A DNA stretch of 10,802 bases from Actinomycetes bacterium (GTDB lineage Bacteria > Actinomycetota > Thermoleophilia > Solirubrobacterales > 70-9): positions 1 through 10,802 of the forward strand of contig JAEYSQ010000147.1 in NCBI GenBank assembly GCA_023434465.1. The letters run 5' to 3'. A program made the translations under genes and the position numbers. A model generated the notes under the pieces. That model saw nothing but the letters and a program-made list of their open reading frames with translations, did not search any database and was not told where the DNA came from. Each line of letters begins with the position of its first letter. The first letter of the stretch is position 1. This document shows positions 6,473 to 10,802 of the stretch, piece after piece.

Positions 6473-7624
6473 ATGTCCAGGGCTGCCCTAAAGGCCAACC
6501 GGGCCGCCCTGTCTGGATGCGGCCTCCTCGCATTCGTGCTGCTCGCCATCTTCATGCTGGCACCTGCTTCCTCGTCCACTGCCGGGAGCCGCGGACCGGA
6601 CGCGTCCGCCTCAATCGTCAATGGCCGCAGTACATCTATCGGCGAGTGGCCCTGGCAGGTCGCGCTTACCGTCTCGAAGCGGGCGGCACCGCGAATCCCG
6701 GTCTCGAAACGGTTCTTCTGCGGTGGCTCGGTGCTGGCTCCACGGCTGGTCATCACCGCCGGACATTGTGTGGCCGATCTCAACCGGCGCCAGGTCCGGA
6801 GGATCGAGATCATCTCCGGCCGCACCAGCCTCAACTCGAACCGGGGTCAGGTTGCCCGGGTCAAGAGCCTGCGCATGCCGTTGAACGCGGCCGGCAAGCG
6901 CCGCTATCGCACCATCTACGGAACCGCCGACTGGGATGTCGCGCTGCTCGTTCTCGCGACCTCGCTGGACGCGGAACCGGTCAAGCTGGCCGGTCCCGGT
7001 GAGGAAGCGGCGTCCGCAGTGGGTCAGATCGGCTGGATCACCGGCTGGGGAAATACCAGCGGATTCACCGACCGCCTCCCGCGAAAACTTCAGGTGGCCC
7101 GCCAGGTGGTCATGGGAAACGGGCTTTGCCGCCGGGATGACGGCGTCGCCTTCAAGCGATCCCGAATGGTCTGCATCGGAGGACCGGCCGGCAATACGTC
7201 TACCTGCCTGGGTGACAGCGGCGGGCCCCTGGTCGTCGCGACCAGCGCCGGCTACCGGCTTATCGGCCTGACCAGTTACGGCGACGGGATCTGCCGAGCC
7301 ACCTTCCCGTCGGTCGACACCCGGCTTGCCGCTGATCCGATTCGTGGCTGGGTCGCTCGCACTGCTCTGGCCCTGACCGGTACCGACGTACTCGGAAGCG
7401 GCGGCGTTCCGGAGCCTTCGCCGCGCTGGTGCAAGGTGCCCTACCTGTTCCGGCTGAGGCCGGCCCTGGCGCAAAAGCGACTCGAAGCTGCGAACTGTCG
7501 ACTCGGAGCCGTTCGCACCGATCCGTGGGCTTTCGGGCGCCGCGGCCGGATCGTCGGCGCCAGCCGCTTCTTCGGTTGGCTGGCTCCGGCCGGATTCAGG
7601 GTAAAAGTATGGGTCGCGCCCTGA
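6473..7624 (+). CDS. Secreted trypsin-fold (S1) serine protease with C-terminal PASTA-like module
   Basis: The 383-residue exported protease has a signal/anchor helix at about 15-32. The mature S1 domain probably starts at Ile48 (IVNGRSTSIGEWPWQVAL). The triad is His98 (ITAGHC), Asp155 (DWDVALL) and Ser249 (GDSGGPLVV). Cys83-Cys99, Cys219-Cys234 and Cys245-Cys274 fit the standard disulfides. Aligned by eye, the S1-pocket position 189 is Ser243, not Asp, so trypsin-like Arg/Lys preference is not expected. The residue before Ile48 is Ser, so tryptic self-activation is also unlikely. After a linker, residues 319-383 (WCKVPYLFRL..., LEAANCRLGAV, ending VKVWV) resemble one PASTA-like module with a Cys320/Cys342 pair; such modules often bind cell wall. 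The ATG at 6473 has no Shine-Dalgarno. A lipoprotein gene follows after 17 nt. The substrate is unknown. Confidence 0.9.
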   Translation: MSRAALKANRAALSGCGLLAFVLLAIFMLAPASSSTAGSRGPDASASIVNGRSTSIGEWPWQVALTVSKRAAPRIPVSKRFFCGGSVLAPRLVITAGHCVADLNRRQVRRIEIISGRTSLNSNRGQVARVKSLRMPLNAAGKRRYRTIYGTADWDVALLVLATSLDAEPVKLAGPGEEAASAVGQIGWITGWGNTSGFTDRLPRKLQVARQVVMGNGLCRRDDGVAFKRSRMVCIGGPAGNTSTCLGDSGGPLVVATSAGYRLIGLTSYGDGICRATFPSVDTRLAADPIRGWVARTALALTGTDVLGSGGVPEPSPRWCKVPYLFRLRPALAQKRLEAANCRLGAVRTDPWAFGRRGRIVGASRFFGWLAPAGFRVKVWVAP

Positions 7625-7641
7625 TCGGATATGAAAGGGGC

Positions 7642-7947
7642 ATGCGACGCAACCGGAAACTCGAAGTCCTCACCCTGCTGTTTTTGACCGGGAGCCTTGC
7701 CTTCGGCATCACCGCCTGTGGCTCGTCGGATTCCAGCCCGGATGACGAGTCCGCCGGGAAGAGCGAAGTCGAGGTCGCTCCGGAGAAGAAGAACGCGACC
7801 GAGGGCGCTCCGGAGAAGAAGGGCGAAGCCGAGGTCACTCCGGAGAAGAAGGCTCCGGACAGTGCCAAGGACAAGCGGAAGAATGCTCCGGACGATGTGA
7901 TTTCCGAGCGTCCGGGCGGTCCCGCGCCCTCGCCGGTCAGTCCCTGA
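7642..7947 (+). CDS. Small putative lipoprotein with 10-residue charged repeats
   Basis: This 101-residue protein has a lipoprotein signal: MRRNRK, a hydrophobic core, then the lipobox ITAC with the Cys at residue 26 followed by GSSDSS. It would be lipid-anchored outside the membrane. The mature part is entirely hydrophilic: an acidic Ser/Asp stretch, three PEKK-containing ten-residue repeats, then a basic/acidic Pro-rich end (APSPVSP). No enzymatic domain is visible. ATG at 7642 was chosen because it gives a clean signal and follows a purine-rich GAAAGGGG; an in-frame ATG at 7609 would overlap the protease end and spoil the signal. It lies 17 nt after the protease, so the two probably share a transcript. 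Its last 11 nt overlap the end of convergent cydB. I recognise no family; a wall-spanning spacer or a partner of the protease is only a guess. Confidence 0.72.
   Translation: MRRNRKLEVLTLLFLTGSLAFGITACGSSDSSPDDESAGKSEVEVAPEKKNATEGAPEKKGEAEVTPEKKAPDSAKDKRKNAPDDVISERPGGPAPSPVSP
7762..7851 (+). repeat. Three tandem 30-bp in-frame repeats in the lipoprotein gene
   Basis: Three exact 30-bp units (7762-7791, 7792-7821, 7822-7851) encode SEVEVAPEKK, NATEGAPEKK and GEAEVTPEKK. The second half of each unit is almost identical in DNA: CTCCGGAGAAGAAG recurs at a 30-bp period, while the first half varies. A degenerate fourth unit (APDSAKDKRK) may follow. Near-identical DNA in the PEKK half points to recent slippage or recombination, so copy number may vary between strains. 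Confidence 0.85.
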
Positions 7948-9154
7948 CCAGGCTCCTCGCAAACACTACGACCCCGCTGACCAGCCCGGCCAGGAAAAGC
8001 GCCAGGCCAAGGTAGAGCGTCACCCCGGCGTCACTCACGAAGAGCATCAACCCTCCGATCCCACTTATCGCGACGACCAATCCAAGTGAAGTCTTGCCGG
8101 CGGGCTCGAGGGGTTGTTCAACCGCGGTGGTCTCGACCTGCTCTACGTTTAGCGGGTCGAACCGGCCGCCGAGCACCAGGCTGTAAAGCAGATAGAGCGA
8201 GGGAATCAACAACACCAGTCCGATCGCCACTGCGACCAGCAGTCCGATGATCACCTCATCCGAAGCTGCTGCCTCCTTGATCGTCAGACCCGGCAGCAGG
8301 TCAGGTTGCTGGGCGATCCCCCAACCGGCAACCACGAAAGCGACCGCGCTCGCCGCGGCAAACCGGGCGGGCGCATAACGTCGGCTTGAGAGCAGCCAGA
8401 GGGTGGCCGTTCCGGCGATGGCCGACGCGAACACGCAGAGCCGGCTGAGCTCGCTGTCACCGCTACCGGGCGAGAACATCGAGTCGAAGAACGCCTTCGC
8501 GTCGGCGTTGAGTACCACGAGACCGGCCGCTGCCATCAACCCTGCGATCACGCCACTGATGAGTCCGCGGGTCCGGAACGCCCCGGCCAGGCGCTCCTCG
8601 CCCCGGCGATCTGCGTCGGCCGCAAGGTAGACGGCCGCGAGATATGCCGAGGAGGCGACCAGCAGCAGACCGATCATCACCGGCAGCGGCGCCAGCCAGG
8701 AAGTGATCAGGTCACCCTGGGCATTGCCGGGCGGCACGCCGCCATCGACGATCGCTCCGATCACCGTCCCGAGTGCGAAAGGAACCAGAAGGGAGGAGAT
8801 CGCGGCCAACCAGGTAAAGGTCCGGCGCAGGCTCACGCCACCCGCCACGTACCCGACCGCCCGCATGATGATGCCCAAACAGGCCAGGATCAGCGGGATC
8901 CAGAGAGTTGAAAAGATCGCTCCGAATACTTCAGGATACGCGGTCCAGCAGATCACCAGCACGAAGATCAACCAGACGTGGTTGGCCTCCCATACCGGAG
9001 CCATCGACCGGTGCCCGGACTCTTTCAAACGCTCGGAATCTTCGCCCCCGGCTGTAATCGCCCAGATCGGTGCTCCGAAGTCAGCCCCGGCAAGAACGGC
9101 GTAGGCGATCACGCCGATCAGGATCAGGATCGCTGGAACTTCAGCCAGTTCCAT
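7937..9154 (-). CDS. cydB: Cytochrome bd-type quinol oxidase subunit II (CydB)
   Basis: The 405-residue polytopic membrane protein pairs with CydA in the bd oxidase that reduces O2 to water with quinol electrons. Family features are the N-terminal helix LILIGVIAYAVLAGADFGAP, the PVWEANHVWLIFVLVICW block (53-70), and the regular two-fold pattern of eight hydrophobic helices ending near YLLYSLVLGGRF (321-332). Beyond that, residues 333-405 add a hydrophilic linker and two further hydrophobic segments (about 356-373 and 378-398) that E. coli CydB (379 aa) does not seem to have. The start at 9154 was chosen because of a strong ribosome site 7 nt upstream; a frame open to 9211 adds only basic, non-CydB residues. 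It overlaps cydA by 14 nt, so it is translationally coupled. CydDC, needed for assembly in many bacteria, is not in the window. Confidence 0.93.
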   Translation of the reverse strand: MELAEVPAILILIGVIAYAVLAGADFGAPIWAITAGGEDSERLKESGHRSMAPVWEANHVWLIFVLVICWTAYPEVFGAIFSTLWIPLILACLGIIMRAVGYVAGGVSLRRTFTWLAAISSLLVPFALGTVIGAIVDGGVPPGNAQGDLITSWLAPLPVMIGLLLVASSAYLAAVYLAADADRRGEERLAGAFRTRGLISGVIAGLMAAAGLVVLNADAKAFFDSMFSPGSGDSELSRLCVFASAIAGTATLWLLSSRRYAPARFAAASAVAFVVAGWGIAQQPDLLPGLTIKEAAASDEVIIGLLVAVAIGLVLLIPSLYLLYSLVLGGRFDPLNVEQVETTAVEQPLEPAGKTSLGLVVAISGIGGLMLFVSDAGVTLYLGLALFLAGLVSGVVVFARSLVRD

Positions 9155-10601
9155 CCTGCGTCTCCTCCCGGCGGTGTTTCGCTTCGTCCTCTGCCCCGCT
9201 CTCGCTCCCAAGATGTTCCAGGACTGCGATCTCGGGCGGGAACGGCTGCCTGGCGATTCTCCTGAGAACCCAGAACACCGTTGCGACCAGGACCACGTAC
9301 ACAGCGGCCAGGGCCGCGAAACCGAACACGACCCCGTCGGCTCCGGTCACTGCCTGTTCGGTTCGCATCACGCCGTAGACCACCCAGGGTTGGCGGCCGA
9401 CCTCGGTCGTGATCCAGCCGGCGATCAGGGCGACGACCGCACCGGGGCCGGCCAGCATCACGGCCCGGTAGAACCACTTCGTCTCCGGCAGTCTTCGTCG
9501 CCGGAACCAGTAGAAGAGGAACCAGGCAGCAAGGGCCGCCAGCCCGGTCCCGATCCCGACCATCGTCTGGAATGAAAGTCGAACCACGTTGATCGGTGGC
9601 CGGTCCTTTTCGGGGACTGTCTCGAGACCCTGGACCGTCGCGTTGGGGTCGTGGTAAGCGAGCAACGAAAGCATCTTGGGGATCTCTATCCCGTACTCGA
9701 TCGTGCCATCCGGTTCGTACCAACCCAGAATCGTTTCCGGGGCTCCCTTGGTCGTCTTGTAGAGACCCTCGAAGGATGCGAGTTTGATCGGCTGGTCATC
9801 GGCCACCGTTCGGGCCGCCCAGTCGCCGATCAGGAGCTGGGCCGGAGCGGCGAGACAGGCGACGGCCAGGGGCACCACCATCGCGGTCCGGAAGTAGTTC
9901 CCCCGGCGGCCCTTCAGCCGGCTGAAGGCGTAGATCCCGGCGACGATGAAGCCGACCACGATGTAGGCGGCCAGATACATGTGGGTGAGTTGGGGCCAAA
10001 GGTGGCCGTTGGCGAAAAGCGCCTCGAAGGGTTTGACGTCGACGACCTCGCCGGCCCCGTTCACCGAGAAACCCGAAGGGTTGTTCATCCAGGCGTTGAC
10101 CGCGATCACCATCATCGACCCGGTGATCCCGCTGGCGATCACCGGGATGCCGGTGAGGATGTGCTTGCGCGGCGAGATCTTGTCCCATGAATAGACGTAA
10201 ATCGAGATGAAGATCGCCTCGATGAAAAAGGAGAAGCCCTCGAGCCCGAAGGCGAGGCCGAAAACATCACCGAAGGCCGACATGAAGCCGGGCCAGAGCA
10301 TCCCCAACTCGAAGCTGAGCAGCGTGCCGGTCACTACGCCTGCCGCGAACAGCGTGATCATCACCTTCGACCATCGCCGGGCGATCGCCGTGTAGTGAGC
10401 CTTGCCGGTCTTCAAACCGAGCCACTCCATGAAGATCACGAGGCTGGGGAAGGCGATCCCGAAACAGACCAGGGGGATGTGCATGATGAAAGACATCGCC
10501 TGCATCTGCCTGGCCTCGAGCAGGTAATCCTGGTCCACGGTCGGAAACTGGTTTCCGGGACCAAAGGTGAAATCAGCCGCCGCAGCGATCAGATCAAACA
10601 C
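9141..10601 (-). CDS. cydA: Cytochrome bd-type quinol oxidase subunit I (CydA), short Q-loop type
   Basis: The 486-residue membrane subunit carries the haems and the quinol site. Visible landmarks: His41 (MHIPLV), the probable high-spin haem ligand; Glu121 and Glu128 in LEGFSFFIEA, the proton/haem-d glutamates; His207 (THMYLAAY) and Met347 (SFQTMVGIG), the expected b558 ligands; and GRQPW (402-406). The loop between the helices carrying these b558 ligands is short, unlike the long-loop E. coli enzyme. The short loop type includes cyanide-insensitive oxidases, though sensitivity cannot be read here. The start is GTG at 10601; a second in-frame GTG at 10538 (Val22) would remove a poorly conserved 21-residue N terminus. 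The C-terminal tail (about 455-486) is charged and cytoplasmic. It is followed by overlapping cydB. Confidence 0.95.
   Translation of the reverse strand: MFDLIAAAADFTFGPGNQFPTVDQDYLLEARQMQAMSFIMHIPLVCFGIAFPSLVIFMEWLGLKTGKAHYTAIARRWSKVMITLFAAGVVTGTLLSFELGMLWPGFMSAFGDVFGLAFGLEGFSFFIEAIFISIYVYSWDKISPRKHILTGIPVIASGITGSMMVIAVNAWMNNPSGFSVNGAGEVVDVKPFEALFANGHLWPQLTHMYLAAYIVVGFIVAGIYAFSRLKGRRGNYFRTAMVVPLAVACLAAPAQLLIGDWAARTVADDQPIKLASFEGLYKTTKGAPETILGWYEPDGTIEYGIEIPKMLSLLAYHDPNATVQGLETVPEKDRPPINVVRLSFQTMVGIGTGLAALAAWFLFYWFRRRRLPETKWFYRAVMLAGPGAVVALIAGWITTEVGRQPWVVYGVMRTEQAVTGADGVVFGFAALAAVYVVLVATVFWVLRRIARQPFPPEIAVLEHLGSESGAEDEAKHRREETQDGTG
9162..9169 (-). promoter_or_regulatory. Ribosome binding site of cydB
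   Basis: GGGAGGAG on the minus strand lies inside the 3' end of cydA, 7 nt before the ATG at 9154. It decides the cydB start in favour of MELAEV over the longer upstream reading. Confidence 0.85.
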
Positions 10602-10607
10602 AACAGA

Positions 10608-10613
10608 ACCCTA
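10608..10613 (-). promoter_or_regulatory. Candidate -10 element of cydAB, possibly leaderless
   Basis: TAGGGT on the minus strand matches TANNNT and ends 6 nt before the GTG at 10601. No Shine-Dalgarno precedes that GTG, so a leaderless cydA message is possible. A -35 box is not obvious (TTGGTC is 21 nt upstream, too far). Confidence 0.3.
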
Positions 10614-10653
10614 TTCCAGCCACCGGTGGTCATCGACCAAGCGAGATCGAGGG

Positions 10654-10733
10654 GTCCGGGACGGTGGTGTCCCCCAAAAACCGTCGCTGCGCTCCTCATT
10701 CCGGAGGTTTTTGGGGACACCCCCGCCCCGAAC
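10654..10733. repeat. Long imperfect inverted repeat upstream of cydA
   Basis: Arms 10654-10682 and 10706-10733 pair over 28 positions with three mismatches and a one-base bulge; the innermost 16 pairs are perfect apart from the bulged C. The 23-nt loop holds GAGGAG (minus strand). In minus-strand RNA two of the mismatches become G-U pairs, whereas in plus-strand RNA they are A-C clashes, so any RNA hairpin is more stable on the cydA strand. No U-tract follows either arm, so it is not a standard intrinsic terminator. It could be an unusual terminator of a gene beyond the right edge, a leader element of cydAB, or an interspersed repeat. Apart from this and the candidate promoter, I see no gene in 10602-10802. 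Confidence 0.75.
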
Positions 10734-10802
10734 CCTGCAGAACCCCCGATGGACCAACCCAACCGCGACGAAAGCAGAGTTGTACGCCAAAACAGCACAC
10801 AA

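Noticed and set aside
6509..6520. Possible lipobox (LSGC) at the protease N terminus
   Set aside because: The Cys lies before, not after, the hydrophobic core, so signal peptidase II processing there is unlikely.
6611..7474. 287-codon minus-strand open frame antisense to the serine protease
   Set aside because: The plus strand carries the full catalytic triad and signal peptide. The antisense product has no domain and no ribosome site.
7762..7851. CRISPR-like short array
   Set aside because: The period is only 30 bp with no spacers of independent sequence, and the repeats are in frame within a lipoprotein gene.
9651..10190. 179-codon plus-strand open frame inside cydA
   Set aside because: It is an antisense shadow; it is rich in His/Asp/Arg with no membrane or domain pattern, against clear CydA on the other strand.
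10654..10733. Intrinsic terminator
   Set aside because: The stem is long, but no U-tract follows on either strand, so it was listed as an inverted repeat of unknown role.
10611..10802. Minus-strand open frame upstream of cydA
   Set aside because: It runs straight through the inverted repeat, overlaps a second such frame (10589-10798), has no ribosome site and gives low-complexity Arg/Gly-rich protein.

Overview
The window is GC-rich, gene-dense DNA. It looks like the chromosome of a high-GC Gram-positive bacterium, most likely an actinobacterium of the Thermoleophilia/Solirubrobacterales kind. That placement is an inference from base composition, the ftsE-ftsX...smpB neighbourhood, a bd oxidase of the short Q-loop type, and a secreted protease with a C-terminal Cys-containing PASTA-like module. 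No tRNA, rRNA, CRISPR array, insertion sequence or phage gene was seen.

Left block (positions 1-6310, all on the minus strand, so read from right to left): ftsE, ftsX, an S41 C-terminal processing protease, an RNB-family exoribonuclease, smpB, and a signal-peptide-bearing single-pass membrane protein that runs off the left edge. Junctions are overlaps or gaps of a few bases (TGATG stop/start overlaps at ftsE/ftsX and protease/RNB, 13 nt before smpB, 4 nt before the last gene; the largest gap is 40 nt). One long operon is therefore likely. It joins divisome ABC machinery to a set of quality-control proteins. SmpB drives trans-translation, the RNB exonuclease is a plausible degrader of the rescued mRNA, and S41 proteases are relatives of Tsp, which removes ssrA-tagged proteins outside the cytoplasm in E. 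coli.

Middle block (6329-7947): a 144-162-nt divergent intergenic region with an 11-bp-period direct repeat and a candidate leaderless promoter. It is followed on the plus strand by a secreted chymotrypsin-fold serine protease with a C-terminal PASTA-like module. Seventeen nt later comes a small repeat-bearing lipoprotein, probably in the same transcript.

Right block (7937-10601, minus strand): cydA and cydB, overlapping by 14 nt, encode a cytochrome bd-type quinol oxidase. cydB ends inside the end of the convergent lipoprotein gene (11-nt overlap). Upstream of cydA lies a long imperfect inverted repeat (10654-10733). Two of its three mismatches become G-U pairs only in minus-strand RNA.

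Most of the window is ordinary core genome. The points most worth a second look are the FtsEX/S41/RNB/SmpB gene union, the cydA-upstream hairpin, the PASTA-like protease plus lipoprotein pair, and the unidentified repeat-tailed membrane protein at the left edge.
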